Assembly: GCF_001590605.1 (NCBI RefSeq)
Contig: NZ_CP014504.1
Span: 1,488,001-1,552,000, forward strand
Source of the DNA: Pedobacter cryoconitis
GTDB taxonomy: Bacteria > Bacteroidota > Bacteroidia > Sphingobacteriales > Sphingobacteriaceae
Reading direction: 5' to 3'
DNA: 64,000 bases
The notes beneath the pieces were generated by a model that saw only the letters and a list, made by a program, of their open reading frames with translations, was not told where the DNA came from and ran no database searches. How positions within the stretch are numbered: the first letter of the stretch is position 1; every line of letters begins with the position of its first letter. The translations under genes were made by a program, and so were the position numbers. Positions 26,842 through 34,961 of the stretch are shown in pieces.

Positions 26842-28629
26842 TTAATCTAATTTAAGTACCGCCATAAATGCAGTTTGTGGAATTTCCACGTTACCTACCT
26901 GACGCATACGTTTTTTACCTTTTTTCTGTTTCTCCAACAGTTTACGCTTACGTGAAATATCACCACCGTAACATTTAGCGGTTACATCCTTACGTAAAGC
27001 TTTTACAGTTTCTCTGGCGATAATTTTAGCCCCAATAGAAGCCTGGATAATAATCTCGAACTGCTGACGCGGAATTAATTCTCTCAGTTTCTCACAGATC
27101 CTTTTTCCGAAATCGTAAGAATTACTGCGGTGGATTAACGAGGATAAAGCATCAACTGGTTCTGCATTTAACAGGATATCCAATCTAACCAGATCAGACT
27201 TGCGGTAACCAATCTGATGATAATCAAAAGAAGCATATCCCTTAGAGATAGTTTTCAAACGATCATAAAAATCAAATACAATTTCTCCCATAGGAATCTC
27301 AAAAACAAGTTCCACACGGTCAGAAGTCAGATAAGATTGATTCACGATAATTCCTCTTTTCTGAATACAAAGAGACATTACCGGGCCAACAAACTCAGAT
27401 TTGGTAATGATGTTTGCTTTGATATAAGGTTCTTCTACATACTCCATTTTACTTGGATCAGGAAGATCTGATGGATTATTTACAATAATCAGCTCACCTT
27501 TGGTCGTCATCGCCTGATAAGATACATTGGGAACAGTAGTAATTACTGTCATGTCAAATTCACGCTCTAAACGCTCCTGGATAATCTCCATGTGTAACAT
27601 GCCAAGGAATCCGCAACGGAAACCAAAGCCTAATGCTGCTGAAGATTCAGGCTCAAAGACAATTGAAGCATCATTCAGCTGCAATTTGTGCATGGCTTCT
27701 CTTAAGTCTTCAAACTCATCCGTGTCTACCGGATAAATACCGGCAAATACCATGGGCTTAACCTCTTCAAAACCTTTGATCGGCTCAGAACTTGGTCTGT
27801 CTTTATGTGTAATCGTATCGCCTACTTTTACCTCTCTGGCTTCTTTAATACCAGAAATAATATAACCTACATCACCAGTTTTGATGACATCTTTAGGAGA
27901 TTGTTTTAATTTTAAAGTACCTACTTCCTCTGCAATATATTCCTTGCCGGTAGCTACAAATTTCACTTTGTCTTTTTTACGGATTTCTCCGTTTAATACT
28001 TTGAAATAAGCAACAATACCACGGAACGAATCAAAAACAGAGTCGAAGATCAGTGCCTGTAATTCACCTTCAGGATTTCCTTTAGGTGCAGGTACACGCT
28101 CAACGATAGCACGAAGTATATCGTGAACACCCTGACCAGTTTTACCTGAAGCCGGGATGATTTCTTCTCTCTTACAGCCAATCAGTTCAATAATCTGATC
28201 TTTGACCTCTTCTGGCATAGCACCAGGCAAGTCCATTTTATTTAAAATAGGGATGATTTCTAAATCATGCTCCAGTGCTAAATAAAGGTTGGAAATAGTT
28301 TGGGCCTGTATACCTTGTGAAGCATCTACGATCAATAAAGCACCTTCGCAGGCTGCAATTGAACGGGAAACTTCATAAGAAAAATCTACGTGTCCGGGAG
28401 TGTCAATTAAATTTAATATATAAGGTTGTCCATCCTGAACATAGTCCATTTGGATAGCATGGCTTTTAATGGTAATACCGCGTTCGCGCTCCAAATCCAT
28501 ATCATCCAATAACTGAGCCTGAGACTCTCTCTGGGTAATGGTATTTGTGTATTCAAGTAAACGGTCGGCCAAGGTACTCTTACCGTGGTCAATGTGTGCA
28601 ATTATGCAAAAATTACGTATGTGCTTCAT
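26842..28629 (-). CDS. lepA: Elongation factor 4 (LepA)
   Basis: Ribosomal GTPase that acts in translation under stress and in initiation. It has the G1 loop [16 protein letters not shown], switch motif [12 protein letters not shown]3 DTPGHVDF, G4 NKMD, EF-G-like domains III and V, and the LepA-specific C-terminal domain ending [16 protein letters not shown]. Length 595 is the family standard. A TATATTTG box lies in the 30-base gap behind cutC. Confidence 0.97.
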   Translation of the reverse strand: MKHIRNFCIIAHIDHGKSTLADRLLEYTNTITQRESQAQLLDDMDLERERGITIKSHAIQMDYVQDGQPYILNLIDTPGHVDFSYEVSRSIAACEGALLIVDASQGIQAQTISNLYLALEHDLEIIPILNKMDLPGAMPEEVKDQIIELIGCKREEIIPASGKTGQGVHDILRAIVERVPAPKGNPEGELQALIFDSVFDSFRGIVAYFKVLNGEIRKKDKVKFVATGKEYIAEEVGTLKLKQSPKDVIKTGDVGYIISGIKEAREVKVGDTITHKDRPSSEPIKGFEEVKPMVFAGIYPVDTDEFEDLREAMHKLQLNDASIVFEPESSAALGFGFRCGFLGMLHMEIIQERLEREFDMTVITTVPNVSYQAMTTKGELIIVNNPSDLPDPSKMEYVEEPYIKANIITKSEFVGPVMSLCIQKRGIIVNQSYLTSDRVELVFEIPMGEIVFDFYDRLKTISKGYASFDYHQIGYRKSDLVRLDILLNAEPVDALSSLIHRSNSYDFGKRICEKLRELIPRQQFEIIIQASIGAKIIARETVKALRKDVTAKCYGGDISRKRKLLEKQKKGKKRMRQVGNVEIPQTAFMAVLKLD

Positions 28630-28637
28630 CAGTGCCG

Positions 28638-28645
28638 CAAATATA
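28638..28645 (-). promoter_or_regulatory. Candidate -7 box for lepA
   Basis: Minus-strand TATATTTG fits TANNTTTG and ends 9 bases before the lepA ATG, between cutC and lepA. If used, the transcript would be almost leaderless. Confidence 0.4.
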
Positions 28646-28659
28646 GAATATTAGCTTGA

Positions 28660-29409
28660 TTATTCCGCACTGTTTGCCAGTTCCAGTAATTTTTTGACCA
28701 GTTCTGCGTCTGTAAACGAAGTACTATATTCATCTGCTTCATTTCCCATGCTTAATTCCCTGTTCCTGAACAGCATTTTACTCACGTGGTTTTTTCGGGC
28801 TGAAGCATGAAAAACTTTTGCGCTGGTTTTAAAAATCAATTCTTTGATATTTGAACTGCTGACACCAGCGCCGGGCATGATCGTAATCCGGTCAGCAGCC
28901 TGTTTAATGAGCGCAGTTAATTGCGCAGCACCCGCTATTGCAGTCGCTTTACCTCCTGAAGTCAGCACACGGACCACGCCAAGGGAAATCAAATCTTCCA
29001 GCGCTTCTTGCATATCAGTAACCATATCAAATGCCCGGTGGAAAGCAACCTGCATCGGCTTTGCCAGTTCGATCAGCTCAGCACAACGTTCTTTATCTAT
29101 TTTGCCTGCTGCAGTCAGGATACCCGTTACGATGCCTTCACATTGCAACTCCTTACAGATTTTGATATCCTCTTTCATGAGTTCAAATTCCAGTGCCGAA
29201 TACAGAAAGTCCCCGCCACGTGGCCTGATGATTGGAAAAACTTCTATTGCAAGCAATTGTTTGGCCAGCTTAATTTCCGCATAACTTGGCGTAGTACCAC
29301 CCTCAGTCAGGCTGGCACATAACTCTACCCGTTTTGCCCCTCCAATTTGCGCCTCCAGTGCAGAACTTACCGAGTTGGCGCAAACTTCCATTTCAATCAT
29401 AGCTGTCAA
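28660..29409 (-). CDS. cutC: CutC-family copper homeostasis protein
   Basis: A 249-residue TIM-barrel protein of the CutC family. It carries MEVCANSVSSALEAQIGGAK and RVELCA at the start, GGTTPSYAEI, then IIRPRGGDFLYS, FHRAFDM and a VLTSGG strand, all family landmarks. It has been linked to copper tolerance, but its biochemical activity is unsettled. It starts 2 bases after the glycosylasparaginase stop, so the two are one unit. Confidence 0.92.
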   Translation of the reverse strand: MTAMIEMEVCANSVSSALEAQIGGAKRVELCASLTEGGTTPSYAEIKLAKQLLAIEVFPIIRPRGGDFLYSALEFELMKEDIKICKELQCEGIVTGILTAAGKIDKERCAELIELAKPMQVAFHRAFDMVTDMQEALEDLISLGVVRVLTSGGKATAIAGAAQLTALIKQAADRITIMPGAGVSSSNIKELIFKTSAKVFHASARKNHVSKMLFRNRELSMGNEADEYSTSFTDAELVKKLLELANSAE

Positions 29410-29411
29410 TT

Positions 29412-30446
29412 TTAATAATAACTTTTTCCAGGAATTAACAGGTCTTTGTTTTCAGCATTACAAACCGCAAAACTGAATCCTTTTTGAATCGCATAGGCGC
29501 CGTATTGTCCTTTTTTATTCAAGGCTAAAAAGCCGACCTGGATTTCTTTAGCTTTTGCTGGTTTCTTTTTAATAATCCGCATCACCGCTTCTTTACAAGC
29601 TTCTTCTGGCGGATAGCCCTGACGCATCAATTCAACGACAAGGAAACTGCCCACGTTACGGATCACTTCTTCTCCGACACCAGTCGAAGTAGCTCCGCCA
29701 ACTTCATTATCGACATATAAGCCCGCACCAATAATAGGGCTATCACCTACACGGCCATGTAATTTAAAGGCCATTCCACTAGTGGTACATGCGCCTGATA
29801 AATTGCCATTGGCATCAAGGGCAAGCATTCCTATGGTATCATGGTTATATTGGTTTCCTGGTAACCTGGTTGGTGATGCTTTATCGTATAGTTTGTTTTC
29901 AATGTTCATGATCGGCTCATACTTTGCAGTTTTAAGCCATTCTTTCCACGCTTTTTCACTTTCTGGTGTCAATAGGTTTATTTTTTTGAAACCATTTTCT
30001 AATGCAAATTGCAAAGCACCATCGCCAGCAAGCATCACATGCGGTGTTTTTTCCATCACCTGCCTGGCTACAGAGATAGGATGCATGATATGTTCCAGGG
30101 CAGCTACAGAACCGCAGTTACCCAACTCGTCCATAATACAGGCATCTAAAGTTACTTTTCCATCTCTGTCTGGTAAGCCACCATATCCTACACTTTGGTT
30201 TTTAGGGTCTGCTTCGGGAACTTGCACGCCTTTTTCTACAGCATCAAGTGCGCGGCCGCCAGTTGACAATACATCCCATGCTGCATGGTTAGCGGCAATC
30301 CCAAAATCCCAGGTGGAAATCACAATTGGTTTTCCTGCTGCAGCCACAGCGGAGGGGGGAAGAATGTTAGCCATCCCACTTTTATCAATAGCCAGGAGAG
30401 AGGCTGATAATGCGGAACATTTGATAAATTTTCTACGGTCAAACAT
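29412..30446 (-). CDS. N4-(beta-N-acetylglucosaminyl)-L-asparaginase
   Basis: Ntn-hydrolase that cleaves the GlcNAc-Asn bond of glycoasparagine. The twin-arginine-like export signal MFDRRKFIKCSALSASLLAI points to a periplasmic enzyme. The precursor is autocleaved before the catalytic threonine T204 in NHDTIGM; TTSG (221-224) and GRVGDSPIIGAG (231-242) complete the active site. Length 344 fits this family rather than L-asparaginase. Together with the GH92 mannosidase at 49,824 it suggests breakdown of N-glycans, which is inference. cutC follows in the same unit. Confidence 0.93.
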   Translation of the reverse strand: MFDRRKFIKCSALSASLLAIDKSGMANILPPSAVAAAGKPIVISTWDFGIAANHAAWDVLSTGGRALDAVEKGVQVPEADPKNQSVGYGGLPDRDGKVTLDACIMDELGNCGSVAALEHIMHPISVARQVMEKTPHVMLAGDGALQFALENGFKKINLLTPESEKAWKEWLKTAKYEPIMNIENKLYDKASPTRLPGNQYNHDTIGMLALDANGNLSGACTTSGMAFKLHGRVGDSPIIGAGLYVDNEVGGATSTGVGEEVIRNVGSFLVVELMRQGYPPEEACKEAVMRIIKKKPAKAKEIQVGFLALNKKGQYGAYAIQKGFSFAVCNAENKDLLIPGKSYY

Positions 30447-30517
30447 AAAAACGGTTTAGGTGATTGAGTTACAAGATTACATTAAAAATATTATTTGTAA
30501 AAGGTCTGTAAACAGAA

Positions 30518-30539
30518 AAATCCGGCCCAGGCCGGATTT
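30518..30539 (-). terminator. Terminator of the omega-amidase unit
   Basis: AAATCCGGCC, a 2-base loop and GGCCGGATTT give a 10-bp GC-rich stem, followed on the minus strand by TTC and T-rich sequence. It separates the omega-amidase from the glycosylasparaginase start. Confidence 0.75.
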
Positions 30540-30559
30540 AAATAAGAAATTATAAGTTA

Positions 30560-31366
30560 TTAATTGATCAGTTTAAATTGATCCGCATCCTTCAGGAAAG
30601 GGAAGTCTCTGCGTATTTTAATCAGATCGTCATAATTGATACTAAAAGTATAAAGATCTTCATCTTCCGGTTTATAATAGATCGTATTTCCAAAAGCATC
30701 AATGCACATGGAATGACCGCTATGGTAAACTTCTTTACCATCATGGCCTACCCGGTTAACAGCTACCACATAACTCTGGTTTTCTATTGCTCTTGCCGGG
30801 ATCAGTGTTTTCCAGTGCGGAATACGTTTATCCGGCCAGCTTGCCACAATCAGCAAGACATCATACGAAGGGTCATTATTTCTTAACCAGACAGGGAATC
30901 TAAGGTCGTAACATACTGCAAGCCTAATCTTCCAGCCTTTTAATTCCACAACAATTTTATCTTTCCCTGAAGTATATGTTTTGTCTTCTTCACCCATACC
31001 AAACAGGTGTCTTTTATCGTAATGCTGATATTCGCCGGTTGGCAACATCCAGATCATCCTGTTGTAATAGTTGTTGTTTTCTTTGATAATGAGACTTCCT
31101 GTCACTACGCAATCGTATTTGGTTGCAGCAGCCGCCATCCAGGTCATTGTTTTGCCATCCATTTCTTCGGCAAGCGCTTTAGCATTCATGCTAAAGCCTG
31201 TATTGAACATTTCTGGTAATACAATAAGATCTGTTTTTTCCTTTACGCCTGAAGACAAACGCAGGGATATATTCTGCAGGTTTTTATCTATATTTTCCCA
31301 AAATAAATAAGCTTGAAAAATGGTGATTTTTAGATTATTTATTTTAAGATAGTTTGGGTTCTCCAT
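30560..31366 (-). CDS. Omega-amidase, nitrilase superfamily
   Basis: Carbon-nitrogen hydrolase with the E-K-C triad: E52 in VLPEMFNTGF, K118 in YDKRHLFGMG and C152 in AVCYDLRFPVW. The YDKRHLFGMGEE and W-P-KRIPHW patterns are those of YafV/Nit2-type omega-amidases, which hydrolyse 2-oxoglutaramate and 2-oxosuccinamate. Its upstream neighbour, 29 bases away, is a glutamine/methionine-type aminotransferase that would make those substrates, so the pair forms a glutaminase II-like pathway. Confidence 0.9.
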   Translation of the reverse strand: MENPNYLKINNLKITIFQAYLFWENIDKNLQNISLRLSSGVKEKTDLIVLPEMFNTGFSMNAKALAEEMDGKTMTWMAAAATKYDCVVTGSLIIKENNNYYNRMIWMLPTGEYQHYDKRHLFGMGEEDKTYTSGKDKIVVELKGWKIRLAVCYDLRFPVWLRNNDPSYDVLLIVASWPDKRIPHWKTLIPARAIENQSYVVAVNRVGHDGKEVYHSGHSMCIDAFGNTIYYKPEDEDLYTFSINYDDLIKIRRDFPFLKDADQFKLIN

Positions 31367-31395
31367 ATCTTGATCAAGTAATAGGCAGGTGAAAA

Positions 31396-32541
31396 TTATA
31401 GTTTCATTAATCTTTCAACGGATTTTTCAAGTGTATCTTGCCTTTTAGCGAAACAAAAGCGCAGTACCTGGTGATCCGTGTTCCTGATATAAAATGCGGA
31501 AACGGGGATGGATGCCACACCAAAATCTGTAATTAACCTTTTTGCTAAAACAGTATCTTCCTCGTCACTAAAATGACCATAGCTCACGCATTGAAAGTAG
31601 GAACCTTTACAAGGTAGTAATTTAAACTTGGTTTGCTCCAGCAATGAACGGAAAAAATCACGCTTTTCCTGGAAAAAATCAGCTAATCCAAGGTAAACAG
31701 CCGGATCTTTTAAATAATTGGCAATTCCAACTTGCATCGGTGTGTTCACACTGAATACATTGAACTGATGTATTTTCCTGAATTCTTTCATTAATTGTTC
31801 AGGCGCAATACAATAGCCAGCTTTCCAGCCTGTTGTATGTAATAACTTGCCAAATGAGGCTGCAATAAAAGTCCGGTCACGCAACTCTGGGTAAGAAGCC
31901 AGAGAGTTGTGTTTTACGCCGTCATAAACCAGGTGCTCATAGACTTCATCGCTCATTATCAATACATCAGTACCTTTTGTCAGCTTAATCAGCGCGTTAA
32001 TATCTTTAGCTGAGAGCACCGTTCCAGTTGGATTATGCGGGCTATTCAGAATAATCATTTTTGTGCTGGCAGTAAATAGTTTTTTAACCATTTCCCAATC
32101 AATTGTATAATCGGGAGGTGCCATTTCATAAGATTTGACCAGGCCACCCAACATCTTTATAGTAGGAGCATAGCAGTCATAAGCAGGTTCAAAAATAATA
32201 ACCTCATCACCGGCCTGAATACAAGCAGTTAGTGCGGTGAAGATTGCTTGTGTGCCTCCAGCGGTAATCGTTACTTCAGAATCAGGGTGGTAGTTTGAGC
32301 CATACTGAAGGTTTACTTTGTCTGCAACCAGTTCTCTTAAAGATTGAATACCAGCCATTGGTGCATATTGATTGTGCCCGTTTTTCATGGCATCAGCAAC
32401 AAATTCAATTAATTTAGGGTCGCAATCGTAATCAGGGAATCCCTGAGAAAGGTTAATGGCGTTGTGTTCAGCCGCTAACTGGGACATTACTGAAAAAATA
32501 CTGTTGGATGTTCCCGGAAGTTTCGAGTATGTAGCTATCAT
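31396..32541 (-). CDS. Methionine aminotransferase / glutamine transaminase, class I
   Basis: PLP-dependent aminotransferase, 381 residues, of the YbdL/kynurenine aminotransferase type. The PLP lysine is K232 in AASFGKLLHTTGWKAGY; D198 (SDEVYEHLVYDG) contacts the ring; NLSQGFPDYDCDP and NQYAPMAGIQSLRE mark the N-terminal arm. Such enzymes use methionine or aromatic keto acids with glutamine, and the adjacent omega-amidase supports this. Confidence 0.9.
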   Translation of the reverse strand: MIATYSKLPGTSNSIFSVMSQLAAEHNAINLSQGFPDYDCDPKLIEFVADAMKNGHNQYAPMAGIQSLRELVADKVNLQYGSNYHPDSEVTITAGGTQAIFTALTACIQAGDEVIIFEPAYDCYAPTIKMLGGLVKSYEMAPPDYTIDWEMVKKLFTASTKMIILNSPHNPTGTVLSAKDINALIKLTKGTDVLIMSDEVYEHLVYDGVKHNSLASYPELRDRTFIAASFGKLLHTTGWKAGYCIAPEQLMKEFRKIHQFNVFSVNTPMQVGIANYLKDPAVYLGLADFFQEKRDFFRSLLEQTKFKLLPCKGSYFQCVSYGHFSDEEDTVLAKRLITDFGVASIPVSAFYIRNTDHQVLRFCFAKRQDTLEKSVERLMKL

Positions 32542-32548
32542 GTGTTGG

Positions 32549-32556
32549 CAAAATTA
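32549..32556 (-). promoter_or_regulatory. Candidate -7 box for the aminotransferase unit
   Basis: Minus-strand TAATTTTG fits TANNTTTG and ends 8 bases before the ATG, so transcription would start at or near the start codon. Confidence 0.4.
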
Positions 32557-32611
32557 TAAAATAAATTAAGAGGCCGTTTAAAATTCATCTATATTTATAA
32601 TTTTAGCAGGT

Positions 32612-33379
32612 ATGACTTTTAAAACAAAAGAGAGCAGATTATTACTCGTATTAGGTAGTTTTTTTGTAGCTAACACTATTCTGTCAGAGTTTATTGGCGT
32701 TAAAATATTTAGTGTGGAAGCCACGCTTGGGATCAAACATTTTAATATCAATTTATTAGGTGTCCCGAATTTATCATTTCATATGTCCGCTGGTGTGCTC
32801 ACCTGGCCATTGATATTTATCATGACCGATATTATCAATGAATATTTCGGAATGAAGCAGGTGCGGTTTCTTTCAATATTGACTGCGGTGCTTATCGGTT
32901 ATGCTTTTTTTATTGTCTGGGGCGCGATGAACCTGAGCTCTTCAGATTTCTGGGTAAATCAGCAAATTAATGGGCAGCAGGTAAATATGGATAATGCCTT
33001 TGCAGGTATATTTGGCCAGGGGATGTGGATTATTGTCGGGTCTATTGTTGCTTTTCTGGTCGGTCAGTTTGCAGATGTGCTCATCTTTCATAAGATTAAG
33101 AAAATAACAGGAGAGCGTGCTTTATGGCTCAGGTCTACTGGTTCTACACTGGTTTCTCAATTGATAGATAGTTTTGTAGTTATATTTATTGCTTTTTATC
33201 TGAATCCTCAATATCACTGGAGCTGGCAAATGGTAGCGGCAATAGGATTAGTAAATTATACTTATAAGTTTTTGGTAGCCATACTGATGACACCCATACT
33301 TTACCTGGTTCATCATGTGATTGATAATTACCTGGGGAAAGACCTGGCACATAAACTAATCAAAATGGCCGGACGATAG
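32612..33379 (+). CDS. Queuosine precursor transporter (YhhQ/DUF165)
   Basis: A 255-residue membrane protein with about six helices, of the YhhQ/QPTR family, which imports queuosine precursors (preQ0/preQ1). It has the family patterns ANTILSEFIGVKIF (near 20-33), WPLIFIMTDIINEYFG (near 64-79) and SQLIDSFVVIFIAFY (near 190). The organism also encodes queE, so both de novo synthesis and salvage may exist. Confidence 0.9.
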   Translation: MTFKTKESRLLLVLGSFFVANTILSEFIGVKIFSVEATLGIKHFNINLLGVPNLSFHMSAGVLTWPLIFIMTDIINEYFGMKQVRFLSILTAVLIGYAFFIVWGAMNLSSSDFWVNQQINGQQVNMDNAFAGIFGQGMWIIVGSIVAFLVGQFADVLIFHKIKKITGERALWLRSTGSTLVSQLIDSFVVIFIAFYLNPQYHWSWQMVAAIGLVNYTYKFLVAILMTPILYLVHHVIDNYLGKDLAHKLIKMAGR

Positions 33380-33479
33380 GATTGGGGGAGCTGTTGTTTA
33401 AGTTTTTAAAACATTGCAGCTAAATTTGTTGTTGTTTAGGTGATATCAGGTATTGTGAATGATAGCTTAATGATAACAG

Positions 33480-33719
33480 ATGAGAACGGTAACTTTTTCT
33501 TTCGATCATCCTGTGGCCGTAAAAGTGTTTTTCAATTGCATTTCGGACCCTCAGCTTAAACAAGACATTAAATTTTTGCGCAGTGATGAGTGGGGATTGC
33601 TGCATATCCCTATTGATGATATTCCGGAAGGCACTTGGAAGCTGATGCTGGAATGGAATTATGAAGGCAGGGATTTTTGCATGGAAAGAACAATTGAATC
33701 GACCGGCGCTGTTTTATAG
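33480..33719 (+). CDS. Small conserved-looking protein of unknown function
   Basis: A 79-residue soluble protein with an ATG at 33480. It has alternating strand patterns (VTFSFDHPVAVKVFFNCI, GLLHIPIDDIPEGTWKLMLE, GRDFCMERTIES) that read as a small beta-sandwich. No motif allows a function call. It is flanked by a 100-base spacer after the queuosine transporter and 111 bases before the RRM gene. Confidence 0.6.
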   Translation: MRTVTFSFDHPVAVKVFFNCISDPQLKQDIKFLRSDEWGLLHIPIDDIPEGTWKLMLEWNYEGRDFCMERTIESTGAVL

Positions 33720-33778
33720 CCGATGTTTACGGACTTTAAACAATTAAATAATTATTTTATCGATTACTTACAATCTGA

Positions 33779-33811
33779 TTGCAAATAAAAGGTATGGTTT
33801 TTGTACCTTTG
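33779..33811 (+). promoter_or_regulatory. Candidate promoter of the RRM gene
   Basis: A -7 box TACCTTTG at 33804-33811 ends 20 bases before the ATG; a TTG at 33779-33781 lies 22 bases upstream of it, near the -33 distance. Confidence 0.5.
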
Positions 33812-33830
33812 AGGAAATTTTTAGACATTA

Positions 33831-34145
33831 ATGAAGATATTTATTACAGGCCTTCCGTTAGAAGTAGGGGAAGATGAATTAACAGCCGTATTTGGTGATT
33901 TCGGTCAGGTAAAATCACTTAGAATTATCAAAGATCGTGAAACTGGTCAGAGTCGTGGTTTTGGTTTCGTAGAGATGCCAGTAGACGAAGAGGCTAAAGA
34001 AGCGATCAAGAGAATGAACGGTGGCGATTACAATGGTAACCGTATCAAAGTTGCTGAAGCACAAGAAAAACCTAATACTGGCGGTGCTGGTGGTGGTGGC
34101 GGTGGTTTCAAACGCAACAACAACAACAGAGAAAGAAGCTATTAA
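33831..34145 (+). CDS. RRM-family RNA-binding protein
   Basis: A 104-residue protein with one RNA recognition motif: RNP2 IFITGLP (3-9) and RNP1 RGFGFVEM (42-49), preceded by the loop DRETGQS. The tail is glycine-rich (GGAGGGGGGF) and then Asn/Arg-rich (NNNNRER). It resembles the cold-inducible Rbp proteins of cyanobacteria and Bacteroidota and probably binds single-stranded RNA. Confidence 0.93.
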   Translation: MKIFITGLPLEVGEDELTAVFGDFGQVKSLRIIKDRETGQSRGFGFVEMPVDEEAKEAIKRMNGGDYNGNRIKVAEAQEKPNTGGAGGGGGGFKRNNNNRERSY

Positions 34146-34188
34146 TTAGCTTTTTTCTATTGGATCGATTTTTTCTATCATCACATAG

Positions 34189-34225
34189 AGAACCAGGGTT
34201 GAGTACAATCATTCCTGGTTCTTAT
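34189..34225 (+). terminator. Terminator of the RRM gene
   Basis: AGAACCAGG and CCTGGTTCT form a 9-bp stem around a 16-base loop, followed by TATTT. Confidence 0.55.
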
Positions 34226-34256
34226 TTCGGGTGGTTCTTACAATTATCCTGAACAG

Positions 34257-34961
34257 ATGTGGTTGATAAAAAAACACCTGCTATTTAACCTGGCTTATGC
34301 ACTGCTATTTATATTAGTGCTGGCTTCCGGATACAAGCAATATACGCTTTTGAACTACGGTCTGATACCCTGTGTAACGCTGGTATTAATCGTGTTTTTC
34401 TGCTTGACTACCAAGCTGAGCGGCCGTTTCCATCAAAGGTTATTTACAGGTTTGGTTTTCGCCCTTACCGGCAGTACTTTGTTTCTGCTGAGGGGCTATG
34501 ATCCTTCCTGGTTTTCTTATGGGCTCATCGCCTTTCTGACTTGCCATCTGTTTTATATTGGTGCTTTTTACCTTGACTTCCGCTCTGCACAAGAGCTGGA
34601 TAAAAAAGGGGCAAGGATTGCCATATTTAGCAGTGCAATCACTTTTACTGCTTTCTATTTCTATCTCAGACCTCATCTGGGTACCTTAAGGTTGCCTGTA
34701 TTAGCCTGTATTTTTATTGTTGCTTTACTCATTATGATGGCAGCTTTTAGAAATCAGCGTGTCAATCCCCTTAGCTTTAAGCTAATTCTTACAGGCGTCC
34801 TGTTTTTTATAGGGTCCGATGCACTTTTAGCCCATACTTACTTTATCAGTCCTTTTGAGTTTTCTGATTTGCTGATCAGCATTATTTATATGATTGCCCA
34901 ATACCTGATCGTAATAGGTGGAGCAGAGCGGAAATTGATCAGGCCTTTAACAGCTGATTAG
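34257..34961 (+). CDS. YhhN-like membrane protein
   Basis: A 234-residue protein with about eight hydrophobic segments, of the YhhN/TMEM86 family; some members are lysoplasmalogenases. Landmarks are the F-LRGYDPSWFSYGLIAFLT-HLFYIGAF region and the late FFIGSDALLAH. The ATG at 34257 is followed by MWLIKKHLLFN. Its stop overlaps the convergent pbpC stop by four bases. Enzymatic activity is by family only. Confidence 0.8.
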   Translation: MWLIKKHLLFNLAYALLFILVLASGYKQYTLLNYGLIPCVTLVLIVFFCLTTKLSGRFHQRLFTGLVFALTGSTLFLLRGYDPSWFSYGLIAFLTCHLFYIGAFYLDFRSAQELDKKGARIAIFSSAITFTAFYFYLRPHLGTLRLPVLACIFIVALLIMMAAFRNQRVNPLSFKLILTGVLFFIGSDALLAHTYFISPFEFSDLLISIIYMIAQYLIVIGGAERKLIRPLTAD

